From Maratus speciosus (taxonomy: Eukaryota > Arthropoda > Arachnida > Araneae > Salticidae): 64,000 nucleotides of DNA. Below, piece by piece: positions 10,091 through 22,382 of the stretch (its first letter is position 1; each line of letters opens with the position of its first letter). Under the pieces are notes generated by a model, which was not told the DNA's origin, did not search any database, and saw nothing but the letters and a program-made list of their open reading frames with translations. Made by a program: the position numbers and the translations under genes. The stretch is from the NCBI GenBank assembly GCA_963932465.1, contig OZ010799.1, positions 284,900,083 to 284,964,082 on the forward strand. The letters run 5' to 3'.

Positions 10091-10914
10091 GACCCATATA
10101 ATTTCAATAGGCTTCTCAAGGAAATCTCTATTCTCCCTACTTCATCCTTTCATTGTCATGGGAAACTATGGAAAATGTTAAACAATGTGAGTCTGGATAT
10201 TTACATTCAGGGTCGTACTGGCATAACTGAGAGGGCGGTGGCAAAATGGATAAAAAGGGCGGCGATTGCCTTACAAAAGGGCGCAAATGCTTATATATAT
10301 ATACATACACATACACACGCACATACTATATAAATTATGTATAAAAAATCACTTTAAAAATATATACGAGTATATTGCTATAGCGAAAACTTTATTCCTA
10401 AAATAATTATGTCACCCAAATTAGTATTTTACACTATAGAAATGTAATATGCACAAAAATAGTTCCCCGCAAGACATTGCACTTAAAATAAATCTGATGT
10501 TAGACCAGTGTTGCCAATTTAGAGGTATTTTTTTCCACCACACTTTTCTAAGAAAGCTATCTCTATTTTCGAATTTCGCTCACCTTATCTAATGAGTTAA
10601 TTCAAACTTTACCCCGAATATTTGAATAACAATCTCCATACAATTATCTCCAAATGGAAAATAAAATATTAAAATAAAACAAACAAAAACAATTTCGTTG
10701 GGCCAAAACTCAAAAGTGCAAAACATTATTTAATACAATTCAATAATATTTTATATAATACAATCTCTAGAATACAAATACTAATTATGGTGTATAAAAT
10801 TTCAGGAAAGTTATTTTTGTTTAGTTCAAGGGTGACGTCTATTTTACGTGAATTATTTTAAAAATAAGTTTTATTTCTTTATTTTTTCAACATTCAAAAG
10901 ATATCATAGATTTT
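10091..10914. other. AT-rich non-coding, with a TA/AC simple-sequence stretch
   Basis: A (TA)n-(CATA)n-(CA)n stretch at about 10292-10325. A cagggtcgtactgg phrase at 10208 resembles a hAT terminus, but no partner end with matching flanks was found. Confidence 0.4.
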
Positions 10915-11143
10915 TTTTTTTAAATTATGGCCATTTTTTTCCCATTCTGATCAGAAACAAAATTATGGCCATTTTTTTTCATCCTGACCAGAAGAAAAAA
11001 TTATGACCATTTTTTTTTTCCTTTTCTGACCAGAAAATCAGAGTTCTAACGTTTTACGACAGCTCTTTCATCTTCACCTAACACTTCATTTATAACGGTT
11101 GTTTCATAATAATGGATGGCACCAGTCCATCAGAAGAAAATGA
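10915..11143. mobile_element. Half-copy of the foldback element found complete at 27122-27413
   Basis: Three imperfect tandem copies of an aattatggccattttttt phrase with ctgaccagaa are followed by gaccagaaaatcagagttct and about 115 bp matching the right arm of the later element, ending gtccatcagaagaaaatga. Only one arm is present, so this is a solo arm or one side of a deleted palindrome. Confidence 0.6.
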
Positions 11144-13860
11144 TCCATGCCAAAGGTATAAGTTCGATTGAAAAAAAACTATTTAATACTTTGAGCAGAA
11201 AGAAGAGGCTACACCTGCAATTTTTATGACACTAATAGAATCCCATAGCTGCCAATGTGTACGGTTTAGTTACCTCTAAAATTTAACACAAATTTTTGCC
11301 ATATTTAATCGTTGACAATTGTTAGACTTTTTAAACTGAAATTCCGGAAGTGACAGCCAATTGTTCCCTTGCGACATTTCTGTGGCTTCAACTCGTAAAA
11401 CTTGGCTAAAAGTGCTATCTTTGACAGCATTTTCTGAATGAATCTTTGCCTTTACAAGAAAATGGGAAACTCTAATTTCCTGGTATCTGAACAAAATCGG
11501 CAAATTTTATATTTTTACGAATATTAATGCAAATTTTTTGTATTTACGAATGAAAATGACTTCGCGAAAGTATCAGAATAGTAGTTAGTTTGGATTTGGG
11601 AATAGCTTTCAATATAAAAAATTCTCATAACGAGGATATGATCGCCCCCCACCCCCAAAAAGGAAATCCATGACCCCCTCTAAATGATGAGCTGAATCCG
11701 TCCTTGGCTTTGTCGAATATTGATTGATTAAAATCTCGGAAACGGAATCGAAAAAAATTCCGCTTTATACAGGATCCTTATGCCATATCATCTTTAGATT
11801 CTTCTATGTTTTGTCATACGCCAGACAGAATGATTTTAACAATACCGTACAAAACGCAGATGCGAGAAAAATCGACAAACAAAATCTTCATTTGGCGCCC
11901 GGGGCACATGCCCCCTCTGCCCCCCTTAATTTTGGCCCTGCTTTCAAATCAGCAAACTTACAAAGGCTGTGCCCAATAATGGAGTTGTTTCTGTTTTTCA
12001 AAGATCTTGTTCTTTTTTACCGCGGTTCATGTGTGTACGCAGGGTAGGGGGGGGGGGGGGGGCAGAAAATCTTTGGAAAAGTAATACATTCTTTAAAAGT
12101 ATACGTTGAATGTATTATTTTGAAAAGTAGTATTACTTGAATTTTATTGCATGATAGTTTTGTTTTAAAGGTTTTCATTAAATTTCATTATAACTGCTGA
12201 CTGCTTTACTTGGCTGAAACTACCAATTATTTTTTATTGCCCACCAGAAACTTTTTAATCGAACTGCCTTTTATATTTTTTGAGAAAAACAAAAGATCTT
12301 TCAGAAAAGGCTGCCAAATGTGACGTTTTGAACCGAATTTCCGGACGCGACAGTGGAGGAAGAGAAAGAAATCTGTTGGCATGAGACAACAATCAATTTT
12401 AACTCAAGATGTAATTAATTTAAAGAACAGAATCTATTGTATTACAAATCACTTCAATAACCAAGCCTGCAAGTCTCATTCTTTTATGTGGAGTTTGGCG
12501 AATATTCTGTTTCATTTTCGTTTCCAGCCCAAAATCCTAGTTTCGGCGAAAATACTGCCGTATATTCGGTATTACTATAACTGCCCCTCCCTAGCCTCCC
12601 CCAAACGGCACTCCCATCCAAAGAGCCGTGCATACTATATATTCACGTACAATGAGATAAATCTAGAAGGTATTACTAATATTGATTAAATTCGTTATTT
12701 TTATATTTTTTAATATATTTTTTATGTTTATAGCACCTTATATTTAATTAATTTTATTTCAATCAAATTATTTTGTTAATTATGTACTGCCGTTTCTACG
12801 CAAAACATTATTCAGATAACATGCGTATATGTATGTTTATGTTACTTACTTTGAATTTATTTTTTAAACAATTTCGCTTTCGTTTTCAGTTGATACTAGG
12901 AAGGTAACCGAAATTCAGTTTCTTTCGAACACTATTTTTATTGTAAATGAGCAGAAATTTTCGCATTATTGAACGTTAAAAAAATTTTTTTTGAGAACCG
13001 CTTTAAGGATTTACACGTAATCATAACTTATAAATTTCGGAAAATCGAGTTTTTATTTTAGCGGCTTTATCAACGGAATTGAGACTTCTTTATGTGGCCA
13101 GAATATGGAATAGACAATTCTATGTAAGTAAAAAAAAAAAAATACAATAAGCATTCTATTATAACTATAACATAAAATTGAAACTAGTTTTTTTTTCTCA
13201 AAATTGCATTTTTTAATACATGACCACGGCACGATTACTTTAATAATACTGAATTGTTTTTCGCTTCTAATTTTGTCAGCTTTTTCCTTCTATATATAAA
13301 AAGAAGTTTTGAATTGGAAATGGACCAATGAAAATCTGCGTAGATATTCCCGGTAGATCGGCGTCCAATTTGAATGCTTAAGCATGGCCTTTCTTCGTTA
13401 ATATTAAAAAAAAACTGTTGCAAACAAAAATATGAAAATCGGTGGTATTATAGAGAAATGGTTGATAAACACGTTGATGCAGACAGTTTTCAAATCAAAG
13501 AATTATTTTAAGAGATATTTAATGCTAAAGTTGGACAAAATCGTTCCATTAAAAAAGTTTTATTGGAGCAAAAACTATACCAGTGGTGTAGTCCTGGAAA
13601 AAAAAGTTGGGGGGGGGGGCGCTCATAGTTTCGAATATTAGGGTCTTACATCACCCATAGGGCAAACTGTCTTGCTTTTCCCATTTTCAACTGCATTGAA
13701 AAGTAAATGAAAAATTAAATTTAAAAATTTAAATTTAATTAAAATTAATTTAATTAAAGGTCCCTTTTTTTGTTGGCTTACTGTAGAATTAAAAAAATTG
13801 AAACCTTTTTCATGTCTGAACAAAAGAAATGACACTTTTAGTATTTAGTGTCACCCCGAT
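11144..13860. other. AT-rich non-coding with G/C homopolymer patches
   Basis: Holds a C-run cluster (11646-11660), a G-run (12044-12061) and a CAGTGGTGTAGTC phrase (13581-13593) followed by a G-run at 13610. The last resembles a hAT terminus and is echoed in inverse orientation at 19888-19900. An ATTAAATTT-type low-complexity palindrome is at 13710-13757. Open frames of 60-107 codons are not recognisable. Confidence 0.4.
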
Positions 13861-13864
13861 AAAA

Positions 13865-13867
<3 letters not shown>

Positions 13868-13897
<30 letters not shown>
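13868..13897. repeat. (TA)n microsatellite
   Basis: About 15 perfect TA units. Confidence 0.95.
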
Positions 13898-13904
<7 letters not shown>

Positions 13905-13907
13905 AAT

Positions 13908-15760
13908 ATAGATAGTAAAAAACATATTTCAGTTTTAAGACTTAAAATACACGCTTTTATTTTATATAAAATGACGTAATCCGCATGCGCTAGAGAATTC
14001 TTCATTTACTATCCAGTGTTAAACAACATCTACAGGATAAATTAACATACAAGATGGGACACTTCCATAGAGCGTAATGGTAATGGGATTGCGATCGTAG
14101 CGCCTTTAGTGACAATGGGGAAGAAACTCCCCATCCCTGTAGTATTTTATTATTGAGTATCTACCTCATTGGGGTCTTTCTTTTTTTAATGTTGCATGTT
14201 TACGTTTTCAATTGAATCTTACAACGATACATGAATATAGAATAGATATTGTATTTTATATATCTAATATCTGTTCTATGTTCATGTACTGATATACGCA
14301 TTTTTTTTATTTTATTTAACATGATGCGTGAACAATTTAAGTGCAACAAAAAACAAAGTAAACATTTAATCTTGAATGCTATATATCAAAAGCAATGGTG
14401 TAATATAAAACTATACGAAATATTACACTCTACAAGTCCCAGAAAATTTCATAAATATTCCCATTTAATAAGAAAATTTTTACAGCCGATGTTTTATTAA
14501 TTTATGAAGTTTAACGTATTAAAAAATCGTTACAATCTTTTAAATTTACGCATTTTCACTTTCTTACAGATAAAGTAAAAATATTGCTTTTAATGTAAAT
14601 AACGTTCAACCAATTGAATAATATTTATAATATTAACATATAAGAAATAATAATAAAATTACAGATTTTGAAAAATTTCTTTCGACAAATTTTTAGAAAT
14701 ATATAAATCTAAAAGCTAAAAATAAATAGAGGTACCGACATTACACTCAGTAAAATTTTATTCGATATGAATAAATTAACACAATGCCTGAATTTGATTT
14801 TTTTACAATTTAATCTCATAAACTTACACATTTCCGTTCTTAACAGAATTTTCTAGGGTTTTTCTTTTATATCATTACTCTAATTATCGTTTTGTAAATT
14901 TAAAGCAACAACGATACAAGCACGATAAAAAAAAAAAGCAGTTATATAAATAAAGCGTAAATACAATATCATCTGCCTCTTCTTCGTTTGGAAAGAATAG
15001 ATATTCAAAACATAAAGCGTAAACATATTTCTTCAACATATGTAAATTTCGGTCCGTAGTAACGCTAGTACTGTTGTCATTACAGATTTCGCCATAAATG
15101 TCCCATCTCGTATGTTAATCTATGAGCTATAGTAAAGTACGCATATGACGTCACTATCGCTGAATAATACACAAATCTCGAAAAAAGAGATGTCATTCAA
15201 GAAACTCGACAAAAAAATCAGCTATCTAATGATTCACATGCCTTCATCTGTTTGTAATATTAATATAGATACTTAAAATTAAATTTGGTTTATAATAGCT
15301 CGATGTTTTATCAGAAATCATTCATCTATAGTTTTTCAAAATAGTACGTATTTTAATTACATTTTTTAAAAGTTGTTATGGTAATATGGCAACAAAAAGA
15401 TATAATTACTATTTTCCAACTATTTTTCCTTTACTTTCAACATAAATCGAGTATATGAGCTGCCAAGATTAAACAAATGCGCTAAAAACTACAAAAGAAT
15501 TAATATTTTAAAAATAAATTGAGATGCAGTTTACAAACAAATTGCGTTTAAAAGTACTTTTCTTTCCAATACGATGGTATAAAAATTGAAAATATGCGAT
15601 GCTTAGAAGTTAAAAAAAATTGCAGTAGAGTATTTAACCGTACAATGATACATCTGCTTTGTTTTACGTCTGGCTTATACAACGGAAGTTATTTTTTTGA
15701 GACGACACTTTAATAGCTGGGATAAAGAAATAGCATACCGGGGACTAAAAAATAATTTTT
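13908..15760 (+). repeat. Dispersed repeat, copy A, split by a nested element
   Basis: 13908-14029 and 15133-15760 align in order with 27437-28230 (copy B), which lacks the 1.1 kb between them. Shared phrases include tttatataaaatgacgt, tctaatgattca, agatacttaaaattaaat, gcacgtatttt/gtacgtatttt and aaagaaatagcatacc. There is no coding potential. The family is unknown to me. Confidence 0.7.
14030..15132. mobile_element. 1.1-kb non-autonomous DNA element with about 40-bp terminal inverted repeats
   Basis: Left arm 14030-14070 and right arm 15092-15132 pair in inverse orientation around the phrases attaacata(c) and gagatgggaca/tgtcccatctc. It interrupts the dispersed repeat that is continuous at 27437-28230, giving an empty-site comparison. 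The interior has a 56-bp hairpin at 14230-14285 and no transposase-like frame. Confidence 0.7.
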
Positions 15761-17608
15761 GAAAATTAGTGCACTTTTTAAATGTGTTTAAAATTTAAAA
15801 TGTGTTCATATTTGAACCAGACCACGTTATATAAAGCACTTCCCTAATCGATTATTTTAACTATTATTATCTGAATAGAACTGGTAAATTTTATGCATTT
15901 ACAAACAGAAAAAGTAACTTTGATAACGTGTCATAAAACAGCCAGTTTGGAATTGTGGACGAAGAAAATTTGTAAGATATAAAAATTGATATTATACCGA
16001 TATGACCCTTCCCTACAAAAAGAGGCACATGACACACAGACTCCACCTCATCTACAAGGAAAGCTGGATCCACCCGTGGGGCAAATCACAAATGCCTAGA
16101 CGCAACTTTAATAAACTATATTACTAAATAAAAGTTATGCCATCTTTTTCGATTTCAATGTAATTAACAGTTTCAACAGTTTCATAAATGTGTTCTGATT
16201 AATTAAAATATTTATTTTTTAATTTTGTGCAATTTAATTCAGCATTTGTAATAGAAAAATGTAAGATCTATTGCTACATTCCCATTTAATAAAGTAAATA
16301 AGTTTTGCGCCTCTTAGTACTAATAACATCTGTTACTTCAATCTTAGTTTTAAACATCGTACTATAGATAAGATTTTCTTTCAAATTTTTGAAAATGGTA
16401 CATATTGTTTACATAAATAATTAATTTATTTTTTTGTACACAGTTATTCAAAATGAAAAAGAAATTCATTAAACGTAATTTATGTTACAACGATTTTACA
16501 TTTTTTATTCCAAATACATCTTTAACTAGAATAAAAATCATGCGCCATGCATAGAATATGAAATATTTTCTAATGCTATCAAAATTATTTTATTATAATT
16601 ATTTTTTTCATACAAGGAACAGCGATGCGTTAATAGACATTTCAGAAAATTCTTAACAAAGTTAAAAGCCTTATCTCAGTAATTACTGTCTAGACTGAAG
16701 TAGTCCCTAAAGACATTAAGGGACTACTTCACTCACGGGAACTGAATTCGCTTACTAATGTTAATCCTATGGGAGAATTTTTTTTAAAGATATATCGTTT
16801 GCATGTCAAAATTTTTAAATGATTTTTTTTTTTTTTGCATTGGATAGCCAAGGTCGATTTTCATAATGCCCGTCTTTTACTTTTTCGATTTTGTTCGCAG
16901 TCATTTTTTATGAGGATAGGTCGACTTTCGAAACCGGTTCCGAAAGTAAAATTATTTAAATTGAAAAAAATATATATATATTCGGCCTTTGTAGAGATTG
17001 GCCTCAGCTATCTAATGAAAAAAAAATCTTTTACAAATATTGAAAGTCAAACAAGAAAAAAAAGAAAAAAAAATCTTCCATATGATTAACATTAGAAAGC
17101 GGGTGTGAAGAATTTGCGAGTGTTAACATGCAAAATCTTCAGTAATATAATCCTTGTATTTTATGCATACCACACAGTAAAACTAAAAGTCTAATTAAAT
17201 AGAACAACGCTTTTCACTAAAAAAAGGTTTTCACCGTTCACTGACGACAATATTTGTGTATCCATGTCTTTTGTGCAGTCCTATGTAAGAATTTATTTAT
17301 ATTATATTCACACAGTAAGACTTAGCTGTGCTAAAAAACAAATATCACTCTTGAAAATGCATTTTCATCAAATCCCGTCCACACAATTTAAATATTTTGA
17401 ATTGTTGCACTGCATATAATTTGTAGAATTCATTCCACAGAATTTAATAAAAATTAGTTGAGATTGAAAAAGCACATCTTACAATGTTGTTTATAGACTG
17501 TTAAATAAAATTGATATGATATATTCCCTATGCTTTCTGTGGATGACGTTATCTCCCTCCTCAATAACGTATATAAATTTCAAAAAACGCTTTTCAAACA
17601 ATTACTGT
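15761..17608. other. AT-rich non-coding
   Basis: Apart from the short perfect hairpin at 16696-16731 (own entry) and homopolymer runs, nothing recognisable. Frames of 60-84 codons at 15891-16073 (minus) and 16835-17089 (plus) have no identifiable family. Confidence 0.4.
16696..16731. repeat. Perfect 13-bp inverted repeat
   Basis: tgaagtagtccct and agggactacttca separated by 10 bp. It may be the compact remnant of an inverted-repeat element; no gene is adjacent, so a terminator role is not supported. Confidence 0.6.
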
Positions 17609-17778
17609 CATTAGTGAATTCAGGAGGTAGCCCGGAGGGGACATTCCTCCGGAAGATTTGAGATTTCGTGCTTTGAATGGTCAAAAAGTGCAATCCCCCT
17701 CGGAACTCTATAATGTCACCCTCAGAGCCACAGAAATCATCCCCCCTCCCCCGAGGAAAGTTTCTGAATTCAACACTG
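17609..17778. mobile_element. Small hAT-like element (MITE), copy 2
   Basis: Matches the 8281-8482 element through cccggaggg, ggaagatttgagattt, tcaaaaagtgcaat and agccacagaaat, and ends TGAATTCAACACTG. Flanks attactgt (17601-17608) and attattgt (17779-17786) agree at 7 of 8 positions, as expected for an aged 8-bp hAT target-site duplication. The left terminus has decayed to CATTAGTGAATTC. Confidence 0.65.
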
Positions 17779-20574
17779 ATTATTGTAAACCGAGATTAAT
17801 ACAATGTAATTTATTTCTATATCCCTGTAAATAAACGAAAGAAGCTACACGATACGTATTCAATATTAAGCGTGTTGTTGTGCCCTTCAGTGATGTATAT
17901 CAATTTCTTTATGTTTGAAGTAGTGTAACATCATTAAAATACAAAATAAAGAATTTTCTTTCCATAGGACATAATTTAACGGAATATTTTTTTATGTATA
18001 CCTGCAAACGAACTATAAGTGCTAAACACTTCATTTTCATTAAAGAATCTTTGTAGTAAATAGTAAATAATAATAATGTATATAAATAGAGTGGCAATCC
18101 AAGTTTATTTACGGGCAATCGGAATGACGAACCAAAGTCATAAACTTTTCAACTATGTTAGAAAGTGTTAAAATGTCGTATTTTAATTTTGTATTGTTTA
18201 TGCTACTGCAAATTTTATTGAGATTGCAGACATTTTCAAACAATATTGCCGTTATTAAATAAAATTTATATTTTATTTTAAAACAAAGTATTTTAGAAAT
18301 ATAACAAATAAAACGCATATTAAAAACTCCTAAATTAAACTTCTATCAGCTTTTTTTTACAAAAGGAACTAGTGAAACATATTACTATTTTTTTTTTTCT
18401 GCACACCTGATATATTTTAATCGGTGGTTTAGAAAAAAAAATGCACAAACATAAAAGAAAGACAGAACTAAAAATAGTCTTTTACGGGGGCTTCAGGAAG
18501 ACAGACCCTCTCCCTGATGAATAATTCTTGGTATCCTTTCTTTTACTGTTCAATTACTTTAAATCCTATGCGAAGAACAAACTTTGTTATTTTTTGAAAT
18601 TTTCGAGAGGGGAAGAAATTTTAGTTAATTAAATTTGAAAATCTAAAGAGGGGCAATTCTGCTCAACTGCCATTTCTGGCACCTATGTTTCCTTTCTATC
18701 CCATTGTACAAAAGATATAATTTTATACAAAAACATAGTGATATTTGGAAAATATCAAACCCTTATCAAAGATTCATGGTATAACATAGCATATAATTAA
18801 AAATATTATTGATCAAAACTCAAAATATGCTTACGATTCTCTTGCATCGGACTTTTGATCTTCAATTGTGCTCGATAATTTCGTATCTATCATCACGGCA
18901 TTGTTATACTATCATCGACGACCAACATTTGGAAGAAATTATAAAACTTTCCAATTTTGGCTGCCTATATCGTTTCATTGTTATTTTTTCCTTCAAAAAT
19001 TGAAATTTTGATGCAAAATACTTATGGCTAGAATTTAAAAAACAGATACTTCAGAGATATTTGCTGGAATTCAAAATAATCCAATGCTTGTAGTTTATTC
19101 CTGTCTAAAGAAGTAATCCCCGAATAATAAACCAAGAAATAATTGTCAATGTGAATGATACAGGAAGATAGGAGAAAAGGGGATAATGATTTTGTGGGAT
19201 TCTTGGCACTGCAATATATCAGGAGTTGTCGGTCTGCATTAGTGTCCCTTTTGTTGATTTATTCTTTATTCGATTGCAGACACCATACCAGTCATCTGAG
19301 GACCCCTACTAACCAACAGTATGTGACAGATATGACAATTACCCCGAACGTCTTTAAATACCTTATTTACTGACTAATGGAAACATGCTGTTGTTAATTA
19401 CCATGTGAGAAAAACATGACCAGTCTTTCAAAACTGAAACATCTGGATATTTTTTAAACGGAGACTACGGTGTATAAAGATCTTTTGTGGTCTTTATGTT
19501 AGGAAAAGGAGGAGGATAATAGTTTTCGATTAGAAAATTCCAAGTAAAACTAATGTATGCATCTGAAGGAACTAATATTAGCGCGGTATTTCAGGTGTTT
19601 CACTACTGTTAATTATTGTGAAACGGCAAGTAAATATCCCTTTCTTCCCAATTCCTTTCAGTTTGTTTTCTGAATACTCAAAGAAAACTCAAATAGTTTT
19701 AAAAATCAATTCTTTACTTCATAAAATTCTTAATTTATTAAAGTACTTTTTATTTTAAACATTTAATAAATCAGGAAGATCTGCGTCCCCTCGCGCCCTT
19801 AGCGTCCCCCTTGAAAAAAAATGTAAGGGGACGCTTGAAATAAAATAAAAAAGTGGGGGGACGCCTTCCTCTTGCGTCCCCCTCTCGACTACACCACTGA
19901 ACTATGCATGAGAATTTAATCATTTTTAGATCATTTTATACGTTATAAGTTCCCGGTGTGCAGATTGCATTTATTTTTTTTTATTTGACTGATTTTTTGA
20001 GGTTTTATTTCTATTTTAAATTCAAATTTTCAGCTTTTCGAGAGATATTTTTTATATATTTTAGAAAATGTTATTAATTTAAACTGTTGTCAATTGTATA
20101 AACAGCGAAACAATAATGTTTACTTCAAATTAAAAATTTATTTACACGTGACTATTGTAAACAGAAATAAAAACTTTAAAATTAGAATTAAATGATCACA
20201 TGTTAAAAGCAGGAAAATTACGTCATAAGAACCACATTCACATCTGAATTTTAAAAGAGAAACAAAATGATAAAATAAAAAAATTATTATGCGCTAAAAC
20301 TTGTAAAGGGAAGAAATTACATCATATTTAAAATGGCCAAAAAATATGATAAAACAATTTAAATTAAAAAATATATTTGCGCGAGATATTTTGAGATAAT
20401 CTTTTCAACTATTATCGTGAATTCGAAGACAGCGCAAATAATATTTCCTTCTAACAAGTAAAGTATTTTCACCTGAATATTAATAAGAGAAATAAAACTT
20501 TGGTGTAAATTACGTCAGATTTAAAACGATACATTTAAAATGAATTATTTAAAAGAACTATCTTATAGCGCTGT
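17779..20574. other. AT-rich non-coding with repeat remnants
   Basis: 18440-18690 is the relative of the repeat at 9880-10090. A cluster of gcgtccccc/ggggacgc phrases at 19790-19885 leading to gactacaccactg (19888-19900) looks like the end of a hAT-type element. Frames at 18809-19003 and 19155-19373 (plus) have no family I recognise. Confidence 0.4.
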
Positions 20575-20588
20575 AAAAAAATACCGGG

Positions 20589-21026
20589 TTGGTTGGTTGT
20601 ATGGGGTTTTATGGCGCAAAATCCCTTAAAGGACATGCTGCGCCAAAAAAAAGTAGACTAAAACATCAAAAAAGTGAGAGATAGAAAAATGAAAAAATAA
20701 AGGAACAATGAGAAGAGCAACCTGGATGGGGTGTCCCATCCAGATGTAGTCGAACAAGAGTAGAAAAGACTAACTTTTAAATACTATAAAACAGTAGAGT
20801 AGAAACAAAAGAATAAGTCAATAAAAAGTGCAGTCTGGAAGGGGTTCCCTTCCAGATATCACAAAGGTGTAAACAGAAAATTTAATCGTTAAACCAAAGA
20901 TATACAAATTAAATTTCAAAGTAAAATCCAGCATGTTTTAAAAAAGTAAAGAGTGCCCTATGAGGTTTATCCCCAATAAGGTTTGTCAAGAGTGGTGATG
21001 ATGACTTAAAAAAAAAAAAAAAAAAA
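20589..21026 (-). mobile_element. 5'-truncated retrotransposon of the same family, copy 3
   Basis: Contains only the 3' UTR (20589-20908) and the last 30-odd codons of ORF2. Flanked by perfect 14-bp duplications AAAAAAATACCGGG at 20575-20588 and 21027-21040, so the insertion is well delimited. The A-run at 21008-21026 on the plus strand lies at the truncated 5' end and may be untemplated or part of the target. The 3' terminus is a (CCAA)n-type tail on the minus strand. Truncation of this kind is the normal outcome of aborted target-primed reverse transcription. Confidence 0.9.
20909..21007 (-). pseudogene. 3' remnant of retrotransposon ORF2
   Basis: Translates in frame to a tail matching the C-terminus of the full ORF2 (ALFTFLKHAGFYFEI then TAA at 20909-20911), preceded by a TNLIG phrase. 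The start and all catalytic domains are absent. Confidence 0.85.
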
Positions 21027-21040
21027 AAAAAAATACCGGG

Positions 21041-22382
21041 AGACAAGGGCACTGCTTACTTAATTCATTTTACATTAGCTTATTTTCAAATGTTTAACTA
21101 ATTTTTTAATTAAATACGTAAACAGCCATTGAATCTCTTGACAGCAGCAGATTTGGTCTTAAAAATCCCCAATCCAAGGAAAACGAATGGAAACCCGTTT
21201 ACAGAAAAATCCCTACTGTTTTTTTTTTTTTTTAAATTCAACATTTTTAAAGCCGATCAAATTAGCGTGCTTTTTGGATTTTGGTGTGCCTATTTGGGGG
21301 TTGGCGAGCGTAGCTCGTAGGGGGCAGAGCCCCCTAGTTTCTTATATAAGTATGCAGTGCATTAAGGATTTTTTTTTTTTTTTTTTTTTTTTTTTGTCAA
21401 TCATCAAAAATCAGCATTTTTCTACGATAAAAGTTGAATACCCCCTTCAAATAATCAGCATTAAAGGAAAAAAAAAGAGAGAGAGAGAGCTTTTCATAAT
21501 TTCCACCCTTTGTCTCGTATAGTCATTAAAATAAGTCATATTTAATTAAAAATTACTGTTTATTTTAATTTCAGATAAGCCAAATTTAAACTACAATGGT
21601 CGTCGCAACTCACACGCACAAAAACAAAAACAAACAAACAACAAAAAAAAAAACATCAACAGCGCATCGTGTCGCGCATGTGTCGTGTGTTAATTAGTAT
21701 TTCATGGGAAAATACCTCCACATCCGCCGATTTCTATTTTCTCCAGAAAGATAGAGAGCTTCAGAATACGGTATAATAATAATAAAAAAAAGTGTCACAT
21801 CTGGTATTACTACAGAAACCACTGGGTATCTATAGAACCAATTTGAAACCCCGCCGAAATGGTAATTTGTCTTCTTAGGAACTCCCGCGTTACTGCCTAA
21901 CAGCATTGAAAACTGAACCCAAATGCATCTGCACTTCTCTACTTCTCTTTACTTATATTTATACTTTCTTTTGTAAAAGGACTTTTACAATTTTAGTGGT
22001 TTATGTATTTATTTTAATTACATATGTATTTTTCAATTTATATATCGGGGTGGTGTTTGAAGTTTAAAGAGGTTAAGCAGATCCGGTTTTTTTTCTTTTT
22101 TTAAATGTTTTTACATATTGGCTTTTTCGGATGCTAAAAATATTATCGAATTTTTAAATAGATATGAAAAATTAACATTTTCTTCTTTCAAAAGCAAAAT
22201 TTGCATAAGTTTCCATTGCAAAATCTGATGAAGAATTAGTCTTGGCGCCCTTGGCGGTCTAACACTTATATTATCATTTAGAAATTATGGAATGCTCCAC
22301 TTTAGTAGAACTAAGGGCATCAATTTATGTGTGTATTTGTGGGGAGTGTGCGTGTGTGTGTGTGGGGGGGGGGGGGCTTGCT
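21041..22382. other. AT-rich non-coding with homopolymers
   Basis: Includes T-runs (21221-21233, 21368-21395), a (GA)n patch near 21478-21490, a GT/G-run at 22346-22376, and the Helitron-like terminus listed separately. There is no recognisable gene. Confidence 0.4.
21304..21338 (+). mobile_element. Candidate Helitron 3' terminus
   Basis: Two consecutive hairpins, gagc-gta-gctc (21306-21316) and gggggc-aga-gccccc (21320-21334), with CTAG at 21334-21337 and a T after it. Hairpin plus CTAG-T matches Helitron ends; the paired stem overlaps the C of CTAG. No 5' end was identified, so the element extent is unknown. Confidence 0.5.

Noticed and set aside
10208..11707. hAT element bounded by cagggtcgtactgg (10208) and an aaggacggattcagc-like end (11707, inverted)
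   Set aside because: The ends resemble hAT termini, but they do not match each other well and no 8-bp flank duplication was found. The interior contains other elements.
16696..16731. Transcription terminator hairpin
   Set aside because: This is a eukaryotic context with no adjacent gene; a bare inverted repeat is the safer description.
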